Of a stretch of 64,000 nucleotides of DNA, positions 50,294 through 58,037 are shown in pieces. Each line of letters opens with the position of its first letter. Within the stretch, counting starts at the first letter, position 1. Below the pieces are notes generated by a model. That model did not search any database. It saw nothing but the letters and a program-made list of their open reading frames with translations, and was not told the origin of the DNA. Origin of the DNA: an uncultured Olsenella sp. Lineage in GTDB: Bacteria; Actinomycetota; Coriobacteriia; Coriobacteriales; Atopobiaceae. The position numbers were made by a program, and so were the translations under genes. The stretch spans positions 7,068 through 71,067 of the forward strand of contig CAKUIF010000011.1 in the NCBI GenBank assembly GCA_934660915.1, given 5' to 3'.

Positions 50294-50587
50294 ATGATCG
50301 CGGAACTGCTGCTCGGGTTGCTCATTTATTTAATCCCGGCGGCGCTTTTCGGACCCGCGAGCCTTGCTGCCTGGCTGGTCCCCATCGTGTTCTGCGTCGC
50401 CGTCGAGTCCGGCGCATCTGAGATATTGGCATTTATGGTCTCGATGATCACCGTCTCGGTTGCATATATGCTGGCCGTCTATCTTCCGTGGGCGCTAGAA
50501 GTAGAGCGCCTTCATCGTGTCGATTGCCACGGCCACCGCGACCAGGGCGACGAGGACGGCCCTCGTCATCTCCGACGAGTCCCATAG
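50294..50587 (+). CDS. Small membrane protein of the prophage
   Basis: A 97-residue frame with about three hydrophobic stretches in residues 1-65 (ELLLGLLIYLIPAALFG, WLVPIVFCVAVES, FMVSMITVSVAYMLAVYLP). GGGAAGG lies before the GTG/ATG pair at 50291-50294. The last 30 residues overlap the opposite-strand gene and look like read-through. Could be a small exclusion or lysogenic membrane protein; no family recognised. Confidence 0.5.
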   Translation: MIAELLLGLLIYLIPAALFGPASLAAWLVPIVFCVAVESGASEILAFMVSMITVSVAYMLAVYLPWALEVERLHRVDCHGHRDQGDEDGPRHLRRVP

Positions 50588-50863
50588 CATGATCGCGCCC
50601 GCCGCCGACATCAAGGTACCGCACCAGATCATGGCGAAGCGGAGTGCCTTTGCCGTAGTGCTCGGCGACCTTGATTTATCGACGGCGTAGGATGCGGCTG
50701 CGTCCAGAACAACCGAGGCGTCCTCCTCGCGGCCGAGCGCAATCAGTTTCTCGGCGAGTTCGAGCCTTGCCTTTGCGCGGGCTTCCCAACGGTATGAGAG
50801 CGCAGCCGTTGTTGCTGCGGACGCAATAGGCCCGGCGAGCGCGATAATCTCGGCGACCGTCAT
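50495..50863 (-). CDS. Prophage membrane protein with three helices
   Basis: A 122-residue protein. Helix near 5-22, a cytoplasmic-looking basic stretch with REEDASVVLDAAASYAVDKS, then helices near 73-93 and 98-116. No family recognised. It lies in the lysogenically expressed minus-strand cluster beside the repressor, where superinfection-exclusion proteins are common. Overlaps the plus-strand small membrane gene at its 3' end. Confidence 0.6.
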   Translation of the reverse strand: MTVAEIIALAGPIASAATTAALSYRWEARAKARLELAEKLIALGREEDASVVLDAAASYAVDKSRSPSTTAKALRFAMIWCGTLMSAAGAIMLWDSSEMTRAVLVALVAVAVAIDTMKALYF

Positions 50864-50950
50864 TTCGTCTCCGCCTCCTTAGGGCGTGTCATGTTGTCTC
50901 CTCGTTGGGGCGGCTAGGCGTTGAAAGGAAACTGCCCAGAAACATAAACG

Positions 50951-50988
50951 GCCGGGGAATTGCCACATCGTTGAGAGGTGTCCCCGGC
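50951..50988 (-). terminator. Hairpin after the prophage lipoprotein gene
   Basis: GCCGGGGA (50951-50958) pairs with TCCCCGGC (50981-50988) and a smaller stem fits inside. On the minus strand it is followed by CGTTTATGTTTCT, reading away from the lipoprotein stop at 51004. Confidence 0.55.
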
Positions 50989-51003
50989 TCTGTTGAGTCT
51001 ATC

Positions 51004-51723
51004 TTACGACATCGGGACGCTCGGGTTCGAGTATCCCTCGAGTGTCGCGTGCTCGACAGCCTTCCTCGGCATGTACGCTGTGAACGACGTCGAGTCACTG
51101 GCCGGGACGTCCGTGACGTACGCCTGAGCACCGTCCACGAGCGCCCCGCTCGCGTCCCTCATGCACACAACGACGCGAATCTCAGTCTTCTTCGTGAAGT
51201 CGTTCATCACGTTGCCGCTCACATTGGTCGAGTAGTCACTGCCGACCTCGTTGAGGTCGGTCACCTCGAACTGCGGGTCGCCCTCCTTCTCGAGGTCCCA
51301 GGCGGCAAAGTCATTATCATCGAGCTCGGCGACTTCCACCTCGATTCTCGAGGCCTCGAACTCGCTGGTCTGCTGCGTGAACGCAACCTTGTGCTGCGGT
51401 AGCAGTAGCTGAGCGTAGTCCTCTCCAGTCCCCAGAATCGCGCCGCTATCGTCATAGAGCGTGGCCTTCACCTTGACCATAGTGGCGGCGTACGAGCTGT
51501 TCGGGTTCTCGACGATCGCCGTCCAGAAGCTGTACCCCATGGCTGTCGTGACGCAGCTTTCGGTCACCCTCGGCTGCGCAGGCTTCTCTGACGGCGTTCC
51601 TGCAACCGTGGTCGCGTCCGGCGATTTTGTCGTTTCGGATACGACATTGCCGCTTCCGCATCCGACAAGCGACAGTCCGAACATACCTAGACTGCCAATG
51701 AAAGCTCTCCTGCTGACATTCAT
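51004..51723 (-). CDS. Prophage Tat-exported FxLYD-like lipoprotein
   Basis: A 239-residue lipoprotein. VSRRAFIGSLGMFGLSLVGC gives a twin-arginine motif and lipobox. The mature part has a beta-sandwich repeat (FWTAIVENPNSSYAATMVKV, TLYDDSGAILG) like FxLYD domains. GGAGAAAGAA precedes the ATG at 51723; the longer frame from 51765 has no such site. It lies beside the repressor gene in the lysogenic direction, so it likely changes the host surface, for example by excluding related phages. Confidence 0.75.
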   Translation of the reverse strand: MNVSRRAFIGSLGMFGLSLVGCGSGNVVSETTKSPDATTVAGTPSEKPAQPRVTESCVTTAMGYSFWTAIVENPNSSYAATMVKVKATLYDDSGAILGTGEDYAQLLLPQHKVAFTQQTSEFEASRIEVEVAELDDNDFAAWDLEKEGDPQFEVTDLNEVGSDYSTNVSGNVMNDFTKKTEIRVVVCMRDASGALVDGAQAYVTDVPASDSTSFTAYMPRKAVEHATLEGYSNPSVPMS

Positions 51724-51801
51724 TTCTTTCTCCTTTAGACTTGGCCTGCAGTTCCCATTGCTCACGCAGATCTGCTGCGTGGTCTTTGGCTGTTCTATCG
51801 A

Positions 51802-52188
51802 CTATGCCTCCCTGGCTTCAGGTACAGCACGTTCGGAATACTCCCGCGAAAGCATTGCCTTCTCACGCGCGTCCAGGGCTATTCGCTCGCGGCGCTCGGG
51901 CGTGCACGCGTCATAGTCCGCGATAAGCGACTCGTGCTCTGGGTCTAGCCGCTCGGGCTGCGGGTAGGCGCGGGGGTGGTATATGTACCAACCAAGAAGC
52001 GTGTTCGGGTCAACTTTGTACGTCTCGCACATCTTCAAAATCGTATCGGCGTTTGGGAACGACGTACCTTTTTCGTATGACTGCACAGTCACATGAGACT
52101 TTCCGATTAGTTTTGCCAGCTGCTTTTGGGTGTAGCCGGACGTCTCTCTGAATTCTCTAAACCTATCAGCCAATGACTCGGGGTCCAC
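51802..52188 (-). CDS. Phage CI-like repressor (XRE helix-turn-helix)
   Basis: A 128-residue repressor with an N-terminal HTH (GYTQKQLAKLIGKSHVTVQSYEKG, about 18-41) and a short acidic C-terminus without the S24 peptidase domain. It therefore cannot self-cleave in an SOS-dependent way like lambda CI; induction may go through the antirepressor instead. It is divergent from the Cro-like gene with a shared operator at 52220-52326. Confidence 0.88.
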   Translation of the reverse strand: MDPESLADRFREFRETSGYTQKQLAKLIGKSHVTVQSYEKGTSFPNADTILKMCETYKVDPNTLLGWYIYHPRAYPQPERLDPEHESLIADYDACTPERRERIALDAREKAMLSREYSERAVPEAREA

Positions 52189-52219
52189 GCTGACCTCCCA
52201 TCTTCTTTGACGTTAATGG

Positions 52220-52326
52220 GATTGTACAAAAAAATTTTGGCAGATGCCAAAAAAACTTTGCATTTCTCGTTGACAGGCAAAGAAAACAATGTATCGTGTT
52301 TAGCGGTGCAAAGAAAACCTTGCATT
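52220..52326. promoter_or_regulatory. Divergent lysis-lysogeny switch: two operators and two promoters
   Basis: Operator 1 is the perfect palindrome TTTTGGCAGATGCCAAAA (52235-52252); operator 2 is TGCAAAGAAAACCTTGCA (52307-52324), an imperfect palindrome. A related GGCAAAGAAAAC half-site lies at 52277. The plus-strand promoter has TTGACA (52270-52275), 16 bp, TATCGT (52292-52297). The minus-strand one has TGGCAT near 52249, 17 bp, and TACAAT near 52226, so operator 1 covers the repressor promoter. Confidence 0.7.
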
Positions 52327-52341
52327 AGGAGGGAGGTCTAA

Positions 52342-52548
52342 ATGGAAGTTGGCGATCTGATGGCTTCCAAAATTCGCGGCAAGCGCTCCGAGCTTGGCAT
52401 TTCACAGGAGGAACTTGCCGCAAAGCTCATGGTGAACGTCACGACGATTTGCAGCTGGGAGCAGGGGAGAACAACCCCGTCGGCTCCATACATCGTGCAG
52501 CTCTCTGAGCTTTTCAACGTCACACCCAATTATCTGTTCGGGATTTAG
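52342..52548 (+). CDS. Cro-like XRE helix-turn-helix protein
   Basis: A 68-residue HTH_3 protein (GISQEELAAKLMVNVTTICSW), with only a short tail (NVTPNYLFGI). AGGAGGGAGG precedes the ATG. First gene of the plus-strand early operon, divergent from the repressor, so probably the lytic-side switch protein. Confidence 0.85.
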   Translation: MEVGDLMASKIRGKRSELGISQEELAAKLMVNVTTICSWEQGRTTPSAPYIVQLSELFNVTPNYLFGI

Positions 52549-52560
52549 GAGGTGATTCAG

Positions 52561-53313
52561 GTGAACGACATTCAGGTTTTCGAGAACAGCGAGTTCGGCA
52601 AGATTCGCGCCATGCGTGGCAAGGACGGCGAGCCATGGTTTGTGGTTGCCGATCTCTGTAAGGCACTGGACCTTAGCAATCCGACGATGGTTGCATCCAG
52701 GCTTAATGAGGATGACCTAAGCACTACTGAGGTCATCGACTCGCTTGGTCGTAAGCAGAAGGCCAACACGACCAATGAGGGCGGAATGTATGAGGTCGTG
52801 TTTATGTCCCGCAAGCCGGAGGCCAAGGCCTTCCAGCGCTGGGTCACCCACGAGGTGCTCCCGGCCATTCGACGCGACGGCGGCTACATGGTCGCCCGCG
52901 ACGAGACGCCGGAAGAGACGATGGCCCGCGCGTTCGTCATCGCCCAGGCCACCATCGACCGCCAGAAGAGCCGCATCGCCGAGCTTGAGCCTAAGGCCCT
53001 GTTCGCGGACGCGGTGGCCGCAAGCGACGGCACCTGCCTTGTCGGCGAGCTTGCCAAGATGATGCGCCAGAACGGCCTCACGGTCGGCCAAAACCGACTG
53101 TTCGCCATGCTTCGCGAGGACGGCTACCTGGGCAACGTCGGCGGTAACCGCAACGTCCCGACGCAGAGGGCAATGGACCTCGGCCTTTTCCGCATCAAGG
53201 AGACCGCCGTCACGCACTCCGACGGCCACGTGACCATCAACCGGACCCCGAAGGTCACGGGCAAGGGCCAGATCTACTTCATCAAGCGCTACTGCCCTAA
53301 GCAACTCGCTTAG
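52561..53313 (+). CDS. Phage antirepressor (BRO-N + KilAC/ANT)
   Basis: A 250-residue protein. Residues 1-105 form a BRO-N domain (PWFVVADLCKALDLSNP, KPEAKAFQRWVTHEVLPAIR). After a helical linker, residues 140-250 form an ANT/KilAC domain (LVGELAKMMRQNGLTVGQNRLFAMLR, GHVTINRTPKVTGKGQIYF). The GTG at 52561 has AGGAGGTGAT upstream and is preferred over the GTG at 52552. It may bind the peptidase-less repressor to trigger the lytic cycle. Confidence 0.9.
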   Translation: MNDIQVFENSEFGKIRAMRGKDGEPWFVVADLCKALDLSNPTMVASRLNEDDLSTTEVIDSLGRKQKANTTNEGGMYEVVFMSRKPEAKAFQRWVTHEVLPAIRRDGGYMVARDETPEETMARAFVIAQATIDRQKSRIAELEPKALFADAVAASDGTCLVGELAKMMRQNGLTVGQNRLFAMLREDGYLGNVGGNRNVPTQRAMDLGLFRIKETAVTHSDGHVTINRTPKVTGKGQIYFIKRYCPKQLA

Positions 53314-53746
53314 CACAAGCCCTTGCACAACACCCTTTAAGCGGCGCAAACGCTGCGAGTACCTTGAGAACCGGATACCAAATTCAGCCTTCGGGCTGCG
53401 CGGATAGCCCTCCGCGAACAATAAGGGCTACCGAGAACCGCCACGGCTGCGCTAAGGCGTGCCCCCTTCTTCGGAGAATGCCCCCATTCTCTAGTGGCGT
53501 AACGGACCCCCCATCAGCTGACCATGCACAGTTGCCGTACCTTAACGCGGCTGCGGCGGTTCTCGGGCGTGAGCGTGCCACGCTGCCGATTGGCTACCTA
53601 TAAACCCATGTGATGAAAGTCAACCTCACAAGCCAATCGGCGGCGCGGTGCGCTCGCGGAACGGCCCCGGTGCGCCGGGGAGTCACATAAAAAGACCCCA
53701 CTGGTCGGCCAAGACAAAACAGCGGGGTTTACCAAAAGAGGTGAAC
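53314..53746. other. Gene-free, hairpin-rich prophage stretch
   Basis: No convincing gene in 433 bp. Structures: CCGAGAACCGCC (53431-53442) is inverted at 53555-53566; GCCGATTGGCT (53585-53595) is inverted at 53631-53641; CCCCGG-TGCG-CCGGGG hairpin at 53665-53680; and a GACCCCACT/AGCGGGGT pair just before the next gene. A regulatory RNA or promoter-leader region is possible. Confidence 0.5.
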
Positions 53747-53914
53747 ATGAGCATACCAAAAAAGGTCGAGGGCCTGTTGCTTGGACTTACGGTTTCCGGG
53801 ATCCTGCCGGGTGTACTCGCCGCGATCGTGACCGAGTACATCAACATCGGCATCCCGATGTTCGCGGGCGGGCTTGTCCTCGCCGCAATCGGAGTCCATG
53901 TGTACCTGCGCTAG
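53747..53914 (+). CDS. Small two-helix prophage membrane protein
   Basis: A 55-residue protein with hydrophobic segments at about 9-29 (LLLGLTVSGILPGVLAAIV) and 36-53. AGAGGTGAAC before the ATG is good. Too short and general to name; a holin is unlikely here in the early region. Confidence 0.6.
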   Translation: MSIPKKVEGLLLGLTVSGILPGVLAAIVTEYINIGIPMFAGGLVLAAIGVHVYLR

Positions 53915-53945
53915 GCCCCCGAAACTCACACTCTCGGCCAAGGGA

Positions 53946-54350
53946 ATGTGCAGGGCGGTAGTGAAAGAAATTATTGACAATCACTCGTTGTCATACAGCA
54001 AGAAACAACGCAGGTGGACCACTCACGAGATAACCTACCTGCGGCAACACCGTTCTGAAGGCTCAGACGCAATCGCCGAAGCTCTAGGAAGAAGCCGTTA
54101 CTCAATTCAAGTTATGGCTTCTCGCATTGGCGTTTCGCTAGGCCGTCGCGGCCCCGGCGAGGTCTGCCCCATCTGCCAGACATACACGATCGCGCTCAAC
54201 TCGGCTGCGGCGAAGCACGGCATGTGCGTCTGCTGCTACGAGCGGCGCAAGGCGGACATAAGGCGGCAGGCCGAAGCCGAGAAGCGGTGCAAGCAGCTCT
54301 ACGAGAAAGAGAAGAAGCGGGCGCAAAGGAGGTCGCGCGATGCGGACTAG
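53946..54350 (+). CDS. Phage DNA-binding protein: Myb/SANT-like HTH plus zinc ribbon
   Basis: A 134-residue basic protein. RRWTTHEITYLRQHRSEGSDAIAEALGRS resembles homeodomain/SANT-type DNA binding helices (about 22-50), followed by CPICQTY...CVCCYER, a treble-clef or ribbon zinc site, and a highly charged tail. The start is uncertain: ATG 53946 or GTG 53961. Likely a transcription or replication regulator. Confidence 0.65.
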   Translation: MCRAVVKEIIDNHSLSYSKKQRRWTTHEITYLRQHRSEGSDAIAEALGRSRYSIQVMASRIGVSLGRRGPGEVCPICQTYTIALNSAAAKHGMCVCCYERRKADIRRQAEAEKRCKQLYEKEKKRAQRRSRDAD

Positions 54351-54732
54351 GGTTTGCCCAAAGTGCGGGAAGCCTTACCCGATAGGGCAGAGCTGCCCGA
54401 GGTGCCGGGTCAGGCACAAGGGCACAACGCGCACCAAGGAGCAGGAGCGCAAGCGGTTTGAAGCCAACCCCTGGCGGCGCGGGTACGACAAGAAGGGCTA
54501 CCACGCGGCCCGGCAGCAGGTCATAGCGATGCAGCTTGGCCACTGCGCCCGGTGCGGCAGGCAAATAGCCGCCATGGACGCCACAGGGGCTTGGAAGACC
54601 GTCTCAGGCGGCGTCCACCACATCAAACCGCTTTCGGCGGGCGGCACGAACGAGATAGGAAACCTCGTTTTGCTGTGCGCCCCGTGCCACAACGCAGTCG
54701 AGGCAATGAGAAGGAGGGAGGAGAAGCGTTGA
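54340..54732 (+). CDS. HNH endonuclease
   Basis: A 130-residue nuclease. An N-terminal zinc knuckle (CPKCGKPY..CPRCR) is followed by CARCGRQ, the HNH core VHHIKPLSAGGTNEIGNLVLLCAPCHN. Overlaps the previous gene by 11 bases. It is in the early recombination region, not beside a terminase as is common. Confidence 0.9.
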   Translation: MRTRVCPKCGKPYPIGQSCPRCRVRHKGTTRTKEQERKRFEANPWRRGYDKKGYHAARQQVIAMQLGHCARCGRQIAAMDATGAWKTVSGGVHHIKPLSAGGTNEIGNLVLLCAPCHNAVEAMRRREEKR

Positions 54733-55064
54733 ACAAGAAGAGGGAAGCCACCACAAGCGACGGCAGGTTCGAGGACTTCCGGTTCCAAGTGAGCCTCGCC
54801 GTCGAGACGTTGATTCAGTCCATCGAGAACGAGCCGTTGCCCGCGAACTCACGGGCACTGGCCTTCGCGATGGCCTACGGGCTTAAGCCCAAGATGTGCT
54901 ACACGTTGGCCCAGACCGAGAAGTACACCGGCATATCGCAGGAAATCCTCGTGAAGGAGCACGACGCCGGGCGGCTCAGGTTCTTCCGCCCGAAGTGCTC
55001 GGAGCGCGGCACGTTCATTACGTGCGCAGACCTCGACGCCTGGATCGAGGAGAACAGCCGATGA
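54729..55064 (+). CDS. Excisionase-like HTH protein
   Basis: A 111-residue protein starting at TTG 54729 (GGAGGGAGGAGAAG upstream). The C-terminal half, CYTLAQTEKYTGISQEILVK then FRPKCSERGTFITCADLDAW, has the winged-helix layout of MerR/Xis-type excisionases. The N-terminal half is helical. A plausible partner of the integrase, though far from it. Confidence 0.6.
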   Translation: MNKKREATTSDGRFEDFRFQVSLAVETLIQSIENEPLPANSRALAFAMAYGLKPKMCYTLAQTEKYTGISQEILVKEHDAGRLRFFRPKCSERGTFITCADLDAWIEENSR

Positions 55065-55204
55065 CTTGGGTCAGCGACGAGATCGCGGCTGACCTCGCCC
55101 GGATATTCGCCGACGAGCAGCGGGAGAACCGAATCTACGGCGACCCGCCCGAGGACGGTGAGGACGATGGGCAGGACGAGGAAGAGCGCGAAGAGCGCTG
55201 GTAG
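55061..55204 (+). CDS. Small acidic phage protein
   Basis: A 47-residue protein starting at an ATG overlapping the previous stop. The tail is strongly acidic (PPEDGEDDGQDEEEREERW). No family recognised; the small overlap spacing supports it as translated. Confidence 0.5.
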   Translation: MTWVSDEIAADLARIFADEQRENRIYGDPPEDGEDDGQDEEEREERW

Positions 55205-55547
55205 CTCCTTTGAGCGCCTTATCGCCGACTACCTGGCCGACGAGTTGGGCGAGGACGTTGACCGCCAAGTCAAGGCGGGCGCAAACGACCTGGGCGACGT
55301 GCGCGGCGTGAGGATTCTCGGCCAGCCCGTCGTGATCGAGTGCAAGGAGTACCGGGGCCAGCACAACTTGCCCGAGTGGTACCGCGAAGCGGAGCGCGAG
55401 CGCGACAACAAGGGCGCGTGCATCGGCGTTGTCGTTTGGAAGCGGTACGGCAAGGGTAAGGCGCAAGACCAGCACGTATCCATGACCATGGCGGAGTTCG
55501 TCCGCCTGTTAAAGCTAGTGAACGGAGGTGGCGCCGATGGCGATTAA
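55167..55547 (+). CDS. PD-(D/E)XK nuclease, Holliday-junction-resolvase-like
   Basis: A 126-residue protein. SSFERLIADYLADELG, then the catalytic AGANDLGDVRGV (Asp) and VVIECKEYRG (E-x-K), match archaeal Hjc/phage resolvase-type folds. Beside an exonuclease and RecT it probably resolves or trims recombination intermediates. The start is ATG 55167; GTG 55158 is possible. Confidence 0.78.
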   Translation: MGRTRKSAKSAGSSFERLIADYLADELGEDVDRQVKAGANDLGDVRGVRILGQPVVIECKEYRGQHNLPEWYREAERERDNKGACIGVVVWKRYGKGKAQDQHVSMTMAEFVRLLKLVNGGGADGD

Positions 55548-56508
55548 GGGAGAGGGCACCGTCTTTGAGCTTATCCGGACGCCGGAGGATGACCGCGACG
55601 CATGGCTTGACCTGCGTAAGAAGGGAATCGGCGGCTCGGACGTGGCCGCTATCATGGGCCTTTCGGCCTTCCGCTCGGCCTATTCGGTGTGGGCGGAGAA
55701 GTCAGGCCTTTACCAGCCCGAGGACATATCCGACAAGCCCGCAGTCCACTGGGGCAACGTCCTTGAGCCGATCGTCGGCGGCGAGTACGCGGAGAACCAC
55801 CCGGCCCGCGAGGTAAGGCGCGTGAACGCCGTCTGCCGCAACCTCAAGCGGCCCTGGGCGCAGGCATCGCTTGACTACGAGGTCAAAGACCCGGTTCTCG
55901 GTTGGGGAGTCCTCGAGATCAAGACGGCGGGCGCGATGCGCGCCAAGGACTGGGAGGAAGGCGTTCCCGTCTACTACCAGACGCAGGTCGTGCACTACCT
56001 CAGCGTCACGGGAAGGCCCTTCGCGGACGTGGCGGTGCTTATCGGCGGGTCCGATTACCGCGAGTACCGCATCATGCGCGACGCGGAGGACGAAGCGGCG
56101 GTTGTCGGCGCTGTTGACGCCTTCTGGTGTGACCACGTGCTCAAGGGCGAGCCGCCCGAGATCACGGGCGCGAGGGATGACGGCGCGGCGGTGTTCGCAG
56201 TCAGCGGCATGGGCGGCAAGGAAGTGCCGCACGTCGATATGTCGCAGGCCATGGCCGACTACATCAGCGCCAAGTACGCGAAGGCCCAGGCGGAGGAGGC
56301 GTTCAAGGACGCTTCCAACCGACTGAAAAAGGAGATCGGCCAGAACGCGGCCCTTGAGTGCGACGCGGGCAAGTTCTCGTGGCGCAGGTACACCGTGAAC
56401 CAGTTCGACAAGAAGGGGTTCGAAGCCGACCACCCGGACCTCGCAGACCAGTACTCGAAGATGGCCGTCTGGGACGGCGGAATCGTCTTCAAGCCACGAA
56501 AGGAGTAG
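55537..56508 (+). CDS. YqaJ-family phage exonuclease (lambda Exo type)
   Basis: A 323-residue recombination exonuclease. GIGGSDVAAIMGLSAF is the YqaJ N-terminal block, then the metal site LDYEVKDPVLGWG / LEIKTAG (D, E-x-K), and QTQVVHYLSVTG. It digests 5' ends to give 3' tails for the RecT annealing protein encoded four bases downstream. ATG 55537 has GGAGG upstream. Confidence 0.92.
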   Translation: MAIKGEGTVFELIRTPEDDRDAWLDLRKKGIGGSDVAAIMGLSAFRSAYSVWAEKSGLYQPEDISDKPAVHWGNVLEPIVGGEYAENHPAREVRRVNAVCRNLKRPWAQASLDYEVKDPVLGWGVLEIKTAGAMRAKDWEEGVPVYYQTQVVHYLSVTGRPFADVAVLIGGSDYREYRIMRDAEDEAAVVGAVDAFWCDHVLKGEPPEITGARDDGAAVFAVSGMGGKEVPHVDMSQAMADYISAKYAKAQAEEAFKDASNRLKKEIGQNAALECDAGKFSWRRYTVNQFDKKGFEADHPDLADQYSKMAVWDGGIVFKPRKE

Positions 56509-56511
56509 ACG

Positions 56512-57321
56512 ATGGGTGCAATCACCAAGGCCCAGCAGGAGATTCAGCAGGGCAAGCCCGCGACGTTCGCGGACCTCGTCAAGAAGGTAAGCCCACAGTT
56601 CCAGGCCGTCATGCCGAAGGGGTTCAAGGCCGAGCGCCTAGCCCAGATGGCTATCTCGGCGTACAACCAGACCCCGAAGCTCGCCGAGTGCAGCGTGCCG
56701 TCCATCCTGTCTTGCTGCCTGCGCTGCGCGAGTCTCGGCCTTGAGCCTAGCGCGGTTGACGGGATGGGCCGCGCCTACATCCTCCCGTACAAGAACCGCA
56801 AGACGGGCGCGATGGAAGCGCAGTTCATTCTCGGCAAGAACGGCATGGTCGAGCTTGTTCAGCGCAGCCAGCTCGTGAAGTCGCTCAGGACCCAGTGCGT
56901 CTACGAGGGTGACGAGTTCGACTACTGGGAGGACGAGAGCGGAATCCACTTCAGCTACCGCCCCGACCTCGACGCGGACCACGAGACGGACAAGCTGCGC
57001 CTTGTCTACCTCTCCGCGAACCTCAAGGACGGCGGGCTGGTCTTCCTGCAGATGTCCAAGAAGGAAATCGACAAGATCAAGGCGCGTTCCAAGGCCACCG
57101 ATTACGGCCCGTGGAAGACCGACTACGAGGCCATGTCCGAGAAGACCGTCCTTCGCCGCGCGTTCAACCGTGGCATGCTGCCGCGTTCCGTCGAGGTCGC
57201 AAAGGCACTCGCAGACGACGGCACCTCGCCCATCGTGCTTGGCGAGGACGATTACCAGGTGTTCGACCACGACCCGAGCGCCATTGAGGAGAAGTCCACT
57301 ACAGAGGAGGTGGCGCAGTGA
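56512..57321 (+). CDS. recT: RecT single-strand annealing protein
   Basis: A 269-residue RecT. SILSCCLRCASLGLEPSAVDG, RAYILPYKN, AQFILGKNGMVELVQRS and KTVLRRAFNRGMLP are the conserved blocks. It pairs complementary strands after the YqaJ exonuclease acts. The operon order exonuclease-recT-ssb is classic for phage recombination modules. Confidence 0.94.
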   Translation: MGAITKAQQEIQQGKPATFADLVKKVSPQFQAVMPKGFKAERLAQMAISAYNQTPKLAECSVPSILSCCLRCASLGLEPSAVDGMGRAYILPYKNRKTGAMEAQFILGKNGMVELVQRSQLVKSLRTQCVYEGDEFDYWEDESGIHFSYRPDLDADHETDKLRLVYLSANLKDGGLVFLQMSKKEIDKIKARSKATDYGPWKTDYEAMSEKTVLRRAFNRGMLPRSVEVAKALADDGTSPIVLGEDDYQVFDHDPSAIEEKSTTEEVAQ

Positions 57322-57788
57322 GCATCAACCGGGTAACGGTCACGGGCAACCTCACCCGCGACCCGGAGCTTAGGCAGACGGCGGGCGGAACACCGATACT
57401 GCACTTCGGAATCGCGGTTAACGACCTCGTCAAGAACGCGCAGTCCGGCGAGTGGGAGGACCGCCCGAACTTCGTTGACTGCGTGCTGTTCGGCGCGCGA
57501 GCCGAAGCCCTCTCGCGCATCCTCGCGAAGGGCATGAAGGTCGCGCTTGAGGGCAGGCTGCGCTACTCCGCCTGGGAGAAGGACGGCCAGAAGCACAGCA
57601 AGATTGAGATCGCCGTGGATTCCGTCGACCTCATGGCGAAGCCCCGCGAGCAGGCGATGAACCCGCAGCAGGCGGCTGATTACATGTCGCAGCAGTACGG
57701 CCAGCCGGTCGCGGCGGTTCCTATGCAATCGACGGCCCCGGCGCAGGCGCAGCAACCCGCGCTCTACGACGAAGCTATCCCGTTCTAA
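57318..57788 (+). CDS. ssb: Single-stranded DNA-binding protein
   Basis: A 156-residue SSB. The OB-fold includes NRVTVTGNLTRDPELRQTAGG and FVDCVLFGARAEALSRIL; the Gln/Pro-rich linker ends in YDEAIPF, the protein-interaction tip. The GTG overlaps the recT stop by four bases. Confidence 0.94.
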   Translation: MSINRVTVTGNLTRDPELRQTAGGTPILHFGIAVNDLVKNAQSGEWEDRPNFVDCVLFGARAEALSRILAKGMKVALEGRLRYSAWEKDGQKHSKIEIAVDSVDLMAKPREQAMNPQQAADYMSQQYGQPVAAVPMQSTAPAQAQQPALYDEAIPF

Positions 57789-57976
57789 TGGGTAAGTCGG
57801 TATCCCTCACGGGCAAGGGCCGCGAGCTTGTGTTGCGAATGTACGCAATGGGCTACTCGCCGAGACTGATCATCACCAGCGGCCTAGGGGTTTCCCGGTA
57901 CGACCCCAAGTATTCCCGGCTCGAAACCGAGGTCATGCGCCTAATCAGGCGCGAGGGCCGCAAGACGCAGATTTAA
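57788..57976 (+). CDS. Small basic phage protein
   Basis: A 62-residue protein with an HTH-like middle (GRELVLRMYAMGYSPRLI). ATG overlaps the ssb stop by one base. No family recognised. Confidence 0.55.
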   Translation: MGKSVSLTGKGRELVLRMYAMGYSPRLIITSGLGVSRYDPKYSRLETEVMRLIRREGRKTQI

Positions 57977-57981
57977 CTATC

Positions 57982-58011
57982 GCCGCCGTGGCAGCGACTC
58001 GCCACGGCGGC
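57982..58011 (+). terminator. GC-rich hairpin after ssb cluster
   Basis: GCCGCCGTGGC (57982-57992) pairs perfectly with GCCACGGCGGC (58001-58011), loop AGCGACTC. No T tract, so a weak terminator or an mRNA stabiliser. Confidence 0.5.
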
Positions 58012-58037
58012 ACCACCAACCGAAAGGACAACAGAAA

